In this document: positions 28,338 to 36,442 of the stretch, in pieces
Numbering within the stretch: the first letter of the stretch is position 1
How the letters are laid out: the number at the start of each line of letters is the position of its first letter
NCBI GenBank assembly: GCA_025465135.1
Contig: JAODNA010000116.1
Coordinates: 1 to 47,092, forward strand
Length of the DNA: 47,092 bases
From: Frankiales bacterium
Lineage (GTDB): Bacteria > Actinomycetota > Actinomycetes > Mycobacteriales > SCTD01
Direction of reading: 5' to 3'
The notes under the pieces: model-generated
Told to the model about the DNA's origin: nothing
The model's database searches: none
Seen by the model: the letters and a program-made list of their open reading frames with translations, nothing else
Made by a program: the position numbers and the translations under genes

Positions 28338-28649
28338 ATGTCGGTGCGGCGCCGCAAGGTGACCTACTTCTCCCTGCGCGCCGGCGCGCTCGTCGCCTTC
28401 TTGCTGTCGGCCTTCGTCCTTCCCCGCGGAGCCGCTGCCGGTGCGGTCTGCCTGGCGGCCGGCATCGTGGCGGTCCTGGCCGGGATCGGCGCCAACGCCG
28501 GCGGCCCGGGCGAACAGGCCGGGTCACGACTGCAGATGGACCACTACGAGCAGGTGCGTGCACCGCAGGGCGACTGGCCGCCGTTCGACCCGGCGCGGGA
28601 CATCGAGGGCCAGGTCTTCGAGCCCGATGGAGGGCTCAGCCCTCCTTGA
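28338..28649 (+). CDS. Small membrane protein of unknown function
   Basis: 103 residues. After a basic start (MSVRRRKVTYF) two hydrophobic segments follow (about 14-30 and 33-52), then a soluble tail with QMDHYEQVRAPQGDWPPFD. The VTYF start recalls DUF3099-type small actinobacterial membrane proteins, but I cannot assign it. ATG 28338 is fixed by the TACGGT box 6 bases upstream. It is transcribed away from adenylate cyclase and overlaps the convergent PH-domain gene by 14 bases. Function unknown; shared promoter geometry suggests shared control with the cyclase. Confidence 0.72.
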   Translation: MSVRRRKVTYFSLRAGALVAFLLSAFVLPRGAAAGAVCLAAGIVAVLAGIGANAGGPGEQAGSRLQMDHYEQVRAPQGDWPPFDPARDIEGQVFEPDGGLSPP

Positions 28650-29151
28650 TGCCGCGCAACCGCTCGTCGGTGTTCTCCACGAGGTCGTAGAGCTCCCGCT
28701 GCACGCGCTCCACATGGGGCACCTCGGAGAGCGTGACCTGACCGCGCTCACCGGCGGACTCGACGACGAGCGTGCCGCAGCCGAGCAGCCGCTCCAGGAA
28801 CGTGTGGCTGAACGTGATGTCGTTGATGCGCGACAGCGGGACATCGCGTCCGGTGCGGGCCAGGACGCCGGTGCGCACGAGCACGCGCCGGTCGGTGATG
28901 ACGAAGTGCGTCGTCACCCAGCGCAGGAACGGGCGCAGGGAGTAGAAGCCCAGCAGCAGCAGCCCGACGATGAGCACCGCCAGCCGCCCCAGCCCCTGAT
29001 GCGAGCCGTCGGGCATGTAGGCCGCGGCGAAAGACCCCACGCCGACAACCAGCACGAGCACCACCACCGGCGAGATCAGCGCCTTCCAGTGCGGATGGAG
29101 GTCGTGGATGAGCTTCTCGTCGGCAGCCAGCAGCTTCGTGGGGTAGGCCAT
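28636..29151 (-). CDS. PH domain-containing membrane protein
   Basis: 171 residues. Two membrane helices (about 28-50 and 58-78) precede a bacterial PH-like domain (about 80-155) with WVTTHFVITDRRVLVRTGVL and PLSRINDITFSHTFLERLLG, the usual pattern for these YdbT/DUF304-type proteins. Role unknown; related proteins sit at the cytoplasmic membrane. ATG 29151 is used rather than the in-frame GTG at 29232, because the residues between do not fit the family; CAGACT lies 6 bases upstream as a weak -10. Confidence 0.88.
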   Translation of the reverse strand: MAYPTKLLAADEKLIHDLHPHWKALISPVVVLVLVVGVGSFAAAYMPDGSHQGLGRLAVLIVGLLLLGFYSLRPFLRWVTTHFVITDRRVLVRTGVLARTGRDVPLSRINDITFSHTFLERLLGCGTLVVESAGERGQVTLSEVPHVERVQRELYDLVENTDERLRGIKEG

Positions 29152-29188
29152 GGGCGAAGTCTGGCGCAGATCCGCGGCCGGGTCACGG

Positions 29189-29953
29189 TCACGGCGTGAC
29201 GGGACGCAGGTGCACGACATCGCCCGCGCCATAGGCCGCGCCGTCCACCACGAGCCGGCCGTCGTCGTCGATGGCTTCGGCGGTGCCGACGACGGAGCCG
29301 GCGGGAAGCTCGATCCGCACCTGCTCGCCCAGGGTGGAGCACAGCTGCCGGTAGTCGTCTCGCCCGCCCTCGGGGTCGGCGAGCACTGCGGTCAGCTCTC
29401 GCAGGACAGCGCGGAGCAGGGTGTCGCGGTCCGTGACGCTCGCGCCCTCAAGTCGCAGTGACGTCGCGCTGGGGAGCGGCAGCTCGTCGCGGGTCGTCGT
29501 CACGTTGAGGCCGATGCCGACCACGAGCCCGCCAGGAGCGACAGCCTCGGCGAGCAGCCCGCACAGCTTTCGGCCGCCGACGACAACGTCGTTGGGCCAC
29601 TTCAGCAGTGCATCGACCTCCGCCCGCTGCCGCAGCGCGCGCGCCACCGCCACGCCGGCCAGCAGCGGCAGCCAGCCCCACTGCGGTGCGGGCAGGGCCG
29701 GCCGCACGAGCACCGAGAACGTGAGACCTGCCCGAGCCGGGGATCGCCACGTCCGGTCCAGCCGACCGCGCCCGGCCACCTGTCGCTCGGCGACGACGAC
29801 GAGACCCGGCGGCTCACCCGCGCGCGCCCGTTCGGACACGACCGCGTTGGTGGACCCCACGCGCTCGAGGACCTCCACACGCCACCCGTCCGCGGCCAGC
29901 GCGCGGCGGAGCGCGGCGGCCCGCAGCGGGGGTCGGTCGAGGTCGTCGTACAC
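29189..29953 (-). CDS. birA: Biotin--[acetyl-CoA-carboxylase] ligase
   Basis: 254 residues. It makes biotinyl-AMP and attaches biotin to the carrier lysine of carboxylases. Seen: STNAVV substrate-binding start, VAGRGRLDRTW (the GRGR biotin loop), and LLKWPNDVVVGGRKLCGLL, then the small C-terminal SH3-like domain. There is no N-terminal helix-turn-helix, so it is a monofunctional ligase, not the biotin repressor. GTG 29953 faces the carboxylase operon starting at 29993, whose alpha subunit is its substrate. CAGGCT lies 6 bases before the GTG as a weak -10. Confidence 0.93.
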   Translation of the reverse strand: MYDDLDRPPLRAAALRRALAADGWRVEVLERVGSTNAVVSERARAGEPPGLVVVAERQVAGRGRLDRTWRSPARAGLTFSVLVRPALPAPQWGWLPLLAGVAVARALRQRAEVDALLKWPNDVVVGGRKLCGLLAEAVAPGGLVVGIGLNVTTTRDELPLPSATSLRLEGASVTDRDTLLRAVLRELTAVLADPEGGRDDYRQLCSTLGEQVRIELPAGSVVGTAEAIDDDGRLVVDGAAYGAGDVVHLRPVTP

Positions 29954-29959
29954 CGCCCA

Positions 29960-29986
29960 AGCCTGTCAGAGGCACCCCGATAGCCT
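29960..29986. promoter_or_regulatory. Divergent -10 boxes between birA and the carboxylase operon
   Basis: On the minus strand CAGGCT (29965-29960) ends 6 bases before the birA GTG. On the plus strand TAGCCT (29981-29986) ends 6 bases before the beta-subunit GTG at 29993. Box centres are 21 bp apart. The plus-strand box is consensus; the minus-strand one departs at the first base. Confidence 0.5.
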
Positions 29987-29992
29987 CATGGC

Positions 29993-31582
29993 GTGACCGC
30001 CGATGCCGTCGAGGGCGCCCCCGACATCCATACGACCGCGGGCAAGCTCGCAGAGCTGCGCCGGCGCGACGAGCTCGCGCTCCATCCGGGCAACGAGGCA
30101 GCACTCGCAAAGCGGCACGATGCGGGCAAGCGGACGGCGCGCGAGCGGATCGAGGCCTTCCTCGACGAGGGCAGCTTCACCGAGACCGACGCGCTGGCCC
30201 GGCACCGCGCACGTGACTTCGGGCTGGAGAAGAACCGGCCGATCGGCGACGGCGTCATCACCGGCTTCGGCACCGTCGACGGCCGGCCGGTCTGCGTGTT
30301 CAGCCAGGACGCGATGGTCTTCGGCGGTGCCCTCGGCGAGGTCTACGGCGAGAAGATCGTGAAGGTGATGGACCTCGCCCTGAAGACCGGCTGCCCTGTC
30401 GTCGGCCTCAACGAGGGATCCGGCGCCCGGATCCAGGAAGGGATCATGGGCCTGGCGCTCTACGGCGACATCTTCTACCGCAACGTCATGGCATCGGGCG
30501 TCGTGCCGCAGATCTCGCTCATCCTGGGCAACTGCGCCGGCGGCCACGTCTACTCGCCGGCGCTCACCGACTTCAACCTCATGGTCGACGGCAGCTCGGC
30601 GATGATGATCACCGGTCCCGACGTCATCAAGACCGTCACCGGCGAGGACATCACCATCGAGGACCTCGGCGGTGCCCGCGCTCACAACAGCAAGAGCGGC
30701 GTGGCCCACTTCATGAGCGACACCGAGGAGGAGGCGCTCGAGCTGGCGAAGACGCTGCTCGCGTTCCTGCCGTCGAACAACCTCGAGGAGCCGCCGGCCT
30801 TCGACGGCGTCGACGCTCTGACCGAGGCGCCGCTCGTCGAGCTCGACACGATCATCCCCGACAGCAACAACGCGCCGTACGACATGAAGTCGATCATCAC
30901 CTCCGTCCTCGACGACGGCGACTTCCTCGAGGTCCAGTCCCTGTGGGCTCCGAGCATCGTGTGCGGGTTCGGGCGCATCGAGGGGCGGAGCATCGGCGTC
31001 GTCGCCAACAACCCGATGCAGTTCGCCGGAACGCTCGACATCGACGCCTCCGAGAAGGCCGCCCGCTTCGTCCGCACCTGCGACGCGTTCAACATCCCGG
31101 TGCTGACGTTCTGCGACGTGCCCGGCTACCTGCCGGGTGTCGGCCAGGAGCACGCCGGCATCATCCGGCACGGCGCCAAGCTGCTCTACGCCTACAGCGA
31201 GGCCACCGTCCCGCTCGTCACGATCATCACGCGCAAGGCGTACGGCGGCTCCTACGTCGCGATGGGCAGCAAGCACCTCGGTGCCGACGTCAACCTCGCC
31301 TGGCCCACCGCGCAGGTCGCGGTCGTGGGCGCTCTCGGCGCCGTCAACATCGTGAGGCGCAAGGAGATCGCCGCCGCGGCCGACCCGGACGCCGCGCGGG
31401 CGGCGTTCATGACGGAGTACGAGGACACCTTCGCGACGCCGTACATCGCGGCCGAGCGCGGCTTCGTCGACGCCGTGATCGAGCCCTCGCAGACCCGCAT
31501 CGAGATCGCAAAGGCGCTGCGACTGCTGCGCACCAAGCGCGAGACACTGCCTCCGAAGAAGCACGGGAACATCCCGCTATGA
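29993..31582 (+). CDS. pccB: Acyl-CoA (propionyl-CoA) carboxylase beta subunit
   Basis: 529 residues, the standard length for AccD5/PccB. Carboxyltransferase: carboxybiotin plus propionyl-CoA (or acetyl-CoA) to methylmalonyl-CoA (or malonyl-CoA). Both crotonase halves are present: [15 protein letters not shown] and [17 protein letters not shown] in the first, [21 protein letters not shown] and [13 protein letters not shown] in the second. The [11 protein letters not shown] and [10 protein letters not shown] ends are typical of actinobacterial PccB. A leaderless GTG start is supported by TAGCCT 6 bases upstream. It overlaps the epsilon subunit by 4 bases, which precedes the alpha subunit. Confidence 0.95.
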   Translation: MTADAVEGAPDIHTTAGKLAELRRRDELALHPGNEAALAKRHDAGKRTARERIEAFLDEGSFTETDALARHRARDFGLEKNRPIGDGVITGFGTVDGRPVCVFSQDAMVFGGALGEVYGEKIVKVMDLALKTGCPVVGLNEGSGARIQEGIMGLALYGDIFYRNVMASGVVPQISLILGNCAGGHVYSPALTDFNLMVDGSSAMMITGPDVIKTVTGEDITIEDLGGARAHNSKSGVAHFMSDTEEEALELAKTLLAFLPSNNLEEPPAFDGVDALTEAPLVELDTIIPDSNNAPYDMKSIITSVLDDGDFLEVQSLWAPSIVCGFGRIEGRSIGVVANNPMQFAGTLDIDASEKAARFVRTCDAFNIPVLTFCDVPGYLPGVGQEHAGIIRHGAKLLYAYSEATVPLVTIITRKAYGGSYVAMGSKHLGADVNLAWPTAQVAVVGALGAVNIVRRKEIAAAADPDAARAAFMTEYEDTFATPYIAAERGFVDAVIEPSQTRIEIAKALRLLRTKRETLPPKKHGNIPL

Positions 31583-31770
31583 CGTTCCTGCGCGTGGTGC
31601 GAGGCAACCCGACGCCGGCGGAGCTGGCCGCGCTGATCGCGGTCGTGGCCAGCCGGGGCGGTGCCGAGCACGCGCCGGCGGCGGTCCGCTCGCTCTGGGC
31701 TCGTCCCGTCCTTCGCACCTCCCTTCCTCACGGCCGGGGCGCCTGGCGCGCCTCGTCCCTTCCCCGCTGA
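31579..31770 (+). CDS. Acyl-CoA carboxylase epsilon subunit
   Basis: 63 residues. The actinobacterial epsilon subunit helps the alpha and beta subunits assemble and raises activity. Seen: the family core [20 protein letters not shown] at the N-terminus, followed by a basic, variable tail with [11 protein letters not shown] 31579 overlaps the beta-subunit stop (ATGA), a standard coupling for this gene. It is short and easily missed. Confidence 0.88.
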   Translation: MTFLRVVRGNPTPAELAALIAVVASRGGAEHAPAAVRSLWARPVLRTSLPHGRGAWRASSLPR

Positions 31771-31795
31771 CACCTACTTCCTGGGAGCACCGACA

Positions 31796-33541
31796 GTGCG
31801 CAAGGTCCTGATCGCCAACCGGGGCGAGATCGCCGTCCGGGTCGCCCGTGCGTGCCGAGACGCCGGCCTGCAGTCGGTCGCGGTCTACGCGGAGCCCGAC
31901 CTCGACGCGCTGCACGTCCGCGTCGCGGACGAGGCGCTCGCGCTTGGCGGCACGACCCCTGGCGACTCCTACCTGCGCATCGACAAGGTGATCGACGCGG
32001 TCAAGCGGTCCGGCGCCGACGCCGTACACCCCGGCTACGGCTTCCTGTCCGAGAACGCAGAGTTCGCGCAGGCGGTCATCGACGCGGGCGTGACCTGGAT
32101 CGGCCCGTCGCCGGACGCGATCGCCGCCCTCGGCGACAAGACGACGGCGCGGCACATCGCGCTGAAGATCGGTGCGCCGCTCGCGCCGGGCACGGCCGAC
32201 CCCGTCAAGGGCGTCGACGAGGTCATCGCGTTCGCAAAGGAGTACGGCGTACCGGTGGCCATCAAGGCGGCCTTCGGCGGCGGCGGCCGCGGCTTGAAGA
32301 TCGCCCGGACGATGGAGGAGATCCCCGAGCTCTACGAGTCCGCCGTTCGCGAGGCCGTCGCCGCGTTCGGTCGCGGCGAGTGCTTCGTGGAGCGCTACCT
32401 CGACAAGCCGCGGCACGTGGAGACGCAGGTCCTCGCCGACAGCCACGGCAACGTCGTCGTCGTCAGCACGCGCGACTGCTCCTTGCAGCGCCGCTACCAG
32501 AAGGTGGTGGAGGAGGCGCCCGCGCCCTTCCTCACCGACGAGCAGACGGCGCAGCTCTACAAGGCGTCCAAGGACATCATCCGGGAGGCCAAGTACGTCG
32601 GCGCCGGGACCTGCGAGTTCCTCGTCGCGCAGGACGGCCTCATCTCGTTCCTCGAGGTGAACACGCGGCTGCAGGTCGAGCACCCGGTCAGCGAGGAGGT
32701 CACCGGGGTCGACCTCGTGCGGGAGCAGTTCCGCATCGCCGACGGCCTGGAGCTGACGATCAGCGACCCGGAGCCGCGCGGGCACTCCTTCGAGTTCCGC
32801 ATCAACGGCGAGGACCCGGGCCGGGGCTTCCTGCCGGCTCCCGGAACGGTGACGCGCTTCACGGCGCCGTCCGGCCCCGGCGTCCGTGTCGACAGCGGCG
32901 TGGCCTCGGGCGACGTCATCGGCGGTGCGTTCGACTCGCTGCTCGCCAAGCTGATCGTGACGGGGGCGACCCGCGAGGAAGCGCTGCAGCGGTCCGCGCG
33001 CGCACTCGACGAGATGGAGGTGGAGGGGATGGCGACGCTGATCCCGTTCCACCGCAAGGTCGTGCGCGACCCCGCGTTCACCTCCGACCCGTTCACGGTG
33101 CACAACCGGTGGATCGAGACCGAGTTCGACAACGACATCCCCCCATACGCCGGCGCCGGAACTGACACGGACGAGGCGGAGCCACGCGAGTCGGTCGTCG
33201 TCGAGGTCGGCGGCCGCCGCATCGAGGTGACGCTCCCGGCGGGGCTCGGCGCCTCCGCCGGACTGGCGAAGAAGTCGGGTGGCCCGCGGAAGGCCGGTGC
33301 CGCCGCCGGTGCGTCCAAGGCCTCCGGCGACTCGCTGACCACCCCGATGCAGGGGACCATCGTCAAGGTGGCGGTCGAGGAGGGTGCAACCGTTGCCGCT
33401 GGCGACCTCGTCGTCGTCCTCGAGGCGATGAAGATGGAGCAGCCGCTCAACGCCCACAAGGCCGGGACGATCAGCGGCCTGTCGGCCAACGTCGGCGAGG
33501 TCGTCACGAGCGGCACGACCATCTGCGACATCAAGGACTGA
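31796..33541 (+). CDS. Acyl-CoA carboxylase alpha subunit (biotin carboxylase and carrier)
   Basis: 581 residues, usual for actinobacterial AccA/PccA. Biotin carboxylase domain (about 1-450): [14 protein letters not shown] at the start, [14 protein letters not shown], the ATP-grasp loop [26 protein letters not shown], and [15 protein letters not shown] Gly/Ala-rich linker (about 490-515) leads to the biotinyl carrier domain ending near 580, with the biotinylated lysine in EAMKME. GTG 31796 begins the conserved N-terminus and has GGGAG upstream. It probably serves both the beta subunit at 29993 and the orphan one at 22445. A long inverted repeat follows the stop. Confidence 0.95.
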   Translation: MRKVLIANRGEIAVRVARACRDAGLQSVAVYAEPDLDALHVRVADEALALGGTTPGDSYLRIDKVIDAVKRSGADAVHPGYGFLSENAEFAQAVIDAGVTWIGPSPDAIAALGDKTTARHIALKIGAPLAPGTADPVKGVDEVIAFAKEYGVPVAIKAAFGGGGRGLKIARTMEEIPELYESAVREAVAAFGRGECFVERYLDKPRHVETQVLADSHGNVVVVSTRDCSLQRRYQKVVEEAPAPFLTDEQTAQLYKASKDIIREAKYVGAGTCEFLVAQDGLISFLEVNTRLQVEHPVSEEVTGVDLVREQFRIADGLELTISDPEPRGHSFEFRINGEDPGRGFLPAPGTVTRFTAPSGPGVRVDSGVASGDVIGGAFDSLLAKLIVTGATREEALQRSARALDEMEVEGMATLIPFHRKVVRDPAFTSDPFTVHNRWIETEFDNDIPPYAGAGTDTDEAEPRESVVVEVGGRRIEVTLPAGLGASAGLAKKSGGPRKAGAAAGASKASGDSLTTPMQGTIVKVAVEEGATVAAGDLVVVLEAMKMEQPLNAHKAGTISGLSANVGEVVTSGTTICDIKD

Positions 33542-33549
33542 CCCCCTCC

Positions 33550-33612
33550 CGCCGAGTGGTGGCGTGCGCCCCATCCGGCAGCCCGCAACGGGGCGTACGC
33601 CACCACTCGGCG
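33550..33612. terminator. Long inverted repeat between convergent genes (bidirectional terminator or REP-like)
   Basis: Two 23-base arms (33550-33572 and 33590-33612) match at 22 of 23 positions; the one mismatch is a G-U pair in RNA. The loop is 17 bases. Each arm contains a smaller palindrome (GGCGTACGCC in the right arm, GGCGTGCGCC in the left). It lies between the carboxylase alpha-subunit stop and the convergent lpdA-like stop, so a shared terminator is the simplest role. No T-tract follows. Confidence 0.6.
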
Positions 33613-33635
33613 CAAAGAGCGGAGCGGGGGCAGCG

Positions 33636-35009
33636 TCAGGTGTCGTGGAGCATCAGCTGGCGGGCAGCCTCGGTGAGGGAACCCGACAGCGACGGGTAGA
33701 TCGCGAAGGTGTGGGCGACCTGGTCGACGGTGAGGCCGTGCTGCACAGCGAGTGACAGCGGCAGGATCAGCTCGCTGGCCCGCGGCGCGACGACGACGCC
33801 GCCGAGCACGCTGCCCGACCCCGGGCGGCAGAAGAACTTCACGAAGCCGTCGGTGATGCCCTGCATCTTCGCGCGCGCGTTGGTCGCGAGCGGCAAGGTG
33901 ACGCTGAGCGCCTGCACGGCCCCGGACTCGACCTGCGTCTGCGTGACGCCGACCGACGCGACCTCCGGGTCGGTGAAGACATTGGCGGCCACGGTGCCGA
34001 GCCTGATGGGGGCGACGGCTTCACCCAGCGCGTGCCACATCGCGATCCGGCCCTGCATCGCGGCGACCGAGGCGAGCATGAGCACACCGGTGCAGTCTCC
34101 GGCGGCGTAGACGCCCGACGCCGTCGTACGCGACACCCGGTCGACCTGCACGAAACCGCCGTCGTTCAGCGTCACACCGATGTCCTCGAGCCCGAGACCG
34201 GCCGTGTTGGGGACGGAGCCGACCGTGATGAGGGCATGGCTGCCCTCGACCGTGGCGCCGTCCTTGAGATGGACGACGATGCCGTCACCGACCCGCTCCA
34301 CCCGCGCCGCGCGACCACGCACGATGTTCATCCCGCGACGTTCGAAGACCTGCTGCAGCAGCTCTGCGGCGTCGCTGTCCTCACCCGGCAGGACCCGCTC
34401 GCGGGACGAGACGAGGGAGACCTGTGCGCCCATCGCGAGGTAGGCGGAGGCGAACTCGGCACCCGTCACCCCCGAGCCGACGACCACGAGGTGCGACGGC
34501 AGCTCCGGCAGGTCGTAGAGCTGTCGCCAGTCGACGATGCGCTCGCCGTCAGGCTCGGCGCCGGGGACCACCCGGGGGTGCGCACCGGTGGCGAGGAGGA
34601 CGACGTCGGCCTCCACCAGCTCCTCCCCGCCGTCCTCGAGGGTGACCTCGACGCGCCCGGAGCCCTTCATGCATGCGCTGCCATGCAAGATGCGCACCCC
34701 GTCACGGCCGAGCCTGCGGGTGATGTCGGCCGACTGGAGCAGGGCCAGCGCCTTGACCCGGGCATGCACCTCGGAGATCGACGCTGTGACCGCGCCGGCG
34801 CCATGCACGCCGACCCGCTCAGCCTGCGACATCGACGTCATGACCTCGCTGGTCGCGATGAACGTCTTGGAGGGAACGCAGTCGGCAAGGACGCACTGGC
34901 CACCTACCCCGTCGCGGTCGACGAGGGTCACCTCGGCGCCCAGCTGGACCGCGACCAGCGCTGCTTCGTAGCCGGCCGGCCCGCCGCCGACGATCCCGAT
35001 GCGTGTCAC
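33636..35009 (-). CDS. NAD(P)H-quinone dehydrogenase / LpdA-like flavoprotein
   Basis: 457 residues of the pyridine nucleotide-disulfide oxidoreductase fold. Seen: FAD-binding IVGGGPAG near the N-terminus, NAD(P)-binding VVGSGVTGAEFA, and GVYAAGDCTG for FAD. The CxxxxC redox pair is present (C39 and C44 in GGQCVLADCVPSK), unlike mycobacterial LpdA, which as I recall lacks the first cysteine. The C-terminal interface has IYPSLSGSLTEA where lipoamide dehydrogenases have HPT..E, so the catalytic His is missing. That argues against true lipoamide dehydrogenase. GTG 35009 starts the conserved VTRIGIVGGG. Confidence 0.87.
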   Translation of the reverse strand: MTRIGIVGGGPAGYEAALVAVQLGAEVTLVDRDGVGGQCVLADCVPSKTFIATSEVMTSMSQAERVGVHGAGAVTASISEVHARVKALALLQSADITRRLGRDGVRILHGSACMKGSGRVEVTLEDGGEELVEADVVLLATGAHPRVVPGAEPDGERIVDWRQLYDLPELPSHLVVVGSGVTGAEFASAYLAMGAQVSLVSSRERVLPGEDSDAAELLQQVFERRGMNIVRGRAARVERVGDGIVVHLKDGATVEGSHALITVGSVPNTAGLGLEDIGVTLNDGGFVQVDRVSRTTASGVYAAGDCTGVLMLASVAAMQGRIAMWHALGEAVAPIRLGTVAANVFTDPEVASVGVTQTQVESGAVQALSVTLPLATNARAKMQGITDGFVKFFCRPGSGSVLGGVVVAPRASELILPLSLAVQHGLTVDQVAHTFAIYPSLSGSLTEAARQLMLHDT

Positions 35010-35015
35010 GCGCCC

Positions 35016-35042
35016 ATCGTTCCACCTGCCCGCCGATAGTCT
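35016..35042. promoter_or_regulatory. Divergent -10 boxes between the flavoprotein and GGCT-like genes
   Basis: Plus strand: TAGTCT (35037-35042) ends 6 bases before ATG 35049. Minus strand: AACGAT (35021-35016) ends 6 bases before GTG 35009; it departs from TANNNT at the first base. Centres are 21 bp apart. Confidence 0.45.
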
Positions 35043-35048
35043 GCGGCC

Positions 35049-35501
35049 ATGGCGCTCTACGCGGCGTACGGCAGCAACTGCGACCCGGCGCAGATGCTCC
35101 AGCGCTGTCCCCACTCTCCCGTCGCGGGGACCGGTTGGATCGAGGGCTGGCGCCTGACGTTCGGCGGGGAGGACCTCGGCTGGGACGGCGCGCTCGCCAC
35201 CCTCGTGGAGTCGCCCGGCGAGCACGTCTTCGTCGCGCTGTACGACGTGACCGACTTCGATGCCCGCGAGCTGGATGCGTGGGAGGGCGCCGACACCGGC
35301 CTCTACAACAAGATCAAGGTGCGGGTGCACACCCTCGAGGCCGACCAGCTGGCCTGGGTCTACGTCCTCGACGGCTACGAGGGCGGCCTGCCGTCAGCGC
35401 GCTACCTCGGCGTGCTGGCGGATGCCGCCGAGGCGGCCGGCGCACCCGACGACTACGTCGCCGAGCTCCGGTCCCGCCCCTGCAGCTCCTCGGGCATCTG
35501 A
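35049..35501 (+). CDS. Gamma-glutamylcyclotransferase-like protein
   Basis: 150 residues of the GGCT-like (AIG2) fold. YGSN at 7-10 forms the substrate pocket, and an acidic residue in LDAWEGAD (about 76-83) occupies the catalytic Glu region, followed by GLYNKIKVRV. Family members release 5-oxoproline from gamma-glutamyl compounds, though many bacterial ones are untested. The ATG has a TAGTCT box 6 bases upstream. Its 3' end overlaps the convergent EamA gene by 49 bases. A glutamate-cysteine-ligase-like gene lies about 2 kb away, so a gamma-glutamyl role is possible. Confidence 0.83.
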   Translation: MALYAAYGSNCDPAQMLQRCPHSPVAGTGWIEGWRLTFGGEDLGWDGALATLVESPGEHVFVALYDVTDFDARELDAWEGADTGLYNKIKVRVHTLEADQLAWVYVLDGYEGGLPSARYLGVLADAAEAAGAPDDYVAELRSRPCSSSGI

Positions 35502-36442
35502 GCCGGGGCGTCCGCCGGAACCGCCAGCTGCTCATCGGAACGGCGTCGCCCCTCCTCGGAGACGACGACCGCGACGGCAACGATCGTCAGCGCACCGCCG
35601 ACCAGCGAGGTCAGCGTCACCTTCTCCCCGACGAGCAGCGCACCGAGGCCGACCGCGACGACGGGGTTGACGTAGGCGTACGTCGCGACCTTCGACACCG
35701 GCGCGACCCCCAGCAGCCACGAGAACGCGGTGAAGGCGACCAGCGACCCGAACACGACGAGGTAGACCAGTGCGAGCACCGAGGACAGCTCGACCCGGGA
35801 GAAGTCGACGCTCTCCGATCGCAGCGCCCCCACGACGGCGAGCCCGATCGCGCCACCGACCATCTCGGCGACCGATGCGACGAGCGGCTCGCGGGGGAGG
35901 TCCAGCCGCGTTGCGAGGTAGGAGCCGAGCGACCACAGGAAGCTCGAGCCGAGGACGAGCACGGCCGCGCCGGCGCTGACGTGCTCCGGGCGCGCACCAG
36001 GTGCCAGCAGCACGGCCAGCCCGACGAAGCCGATGGCGACACCCACGAGAGTGCGCGCAGCGGGTCGGTCGCGGTCGGCCATCCGAAGCAGCACGACCCA
36101 CAGCGGAACCGCGGCGACGAGAAGCGCAGTGAGCCCTGACGGCAGCCCGCTGTCCTCCGCCAGGGTCACGCCCCCGTTCCCGCCGAGCAGGAGCAGCAGG
36201 CCCACGATCCCCGCGTTGCGGTACTGCCGACGCGACGCGGACAGCCCGACCCGCCCCCGCCGTACGAGCAGGTAGGCGGCGAGCGCGGCAGCGGCGAGAG
36301 CGAAGCGGGAGGAGGCCGTGAGCAGGGGCGGCAGCGACGTCACGACGTAGCGGATCGCGAGGTAGGTCGAGCCCCAGACCACGTAGACGATCCCGAGGGC
36401 CGTCCAGACCTGCCACCCGGAGGGAGCCTTGCGCGACGTCAC
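35453..36442 (-). CDS. EamA/DMT family transporter
   Basis: 329 residues with ten predicted membrane helices as two EamA repeats. Seen: VWGSTYLAIRYVV in helix 1 of repeat one, SSFLWSLGSYLATR at the start of repeat two, and AYVNPVVAVGLGALLVGEK, the standard DMT ending. Such proteins often export amino acids, thiols or metabolites. GTG 36442 overlaps the upstream amidohydrolase stop (GTGA), so it is the third gene of a coupled operon. A hydrophilic tail of about 35 residues overlaps the GGCT-like gene on the other strand. Confidence 0.9.
   Translation of the reverse strand: MTSRKAPSGWQVWTALGIVYVVWGSTYLAIRYVVTSLPPLLTASSRFALAAAALAAYLLVRRGRVGLSASRRQYRNAGIVGLLLLLGGNGGVTLAEDSGLPSGLTALLVAAVPLWVVLLRMADRDRPAARTLVGVAIGFVGLAVLLAPGARPEHVSAGAAVLVLGSSFLWSLGSYLATRLDLPREPLVASVAEMVGGAIGLAVVGALRSESVDFSRVELSSVLALVYLVVFGSLVAFTAFSWLLGVAPVSKVATYAYVNPVVAVGLGALLVGEKVTLTSLVGGALTIVAVAVVVSEEGRRRSDEQLAVPADAPAQMPEELQGRDRSSAT

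Noticed and set aside
28315-28339. Earlier ATG at 28339 as start of adenylate cyclase
   Set aside because: It would overlap the start of the small membrane gene and has no box or ribosome site; GTG 28315 has TACGCT at the exact leaderless spacing and begins where Rv1264-like domains begin.
29966-31564. 532-residue minus-strand open frame opposite pccB
   Set aside because: Shadow of a highly conserved carboxyltransferase; no motif, signal or ribosome site.
31577-33574. 665-residue minus-strand open frame opposite the carboxylase alpha subunit
   Set aside because: Antisense shadow; long stop-free antisense frames are expected at this GC content.
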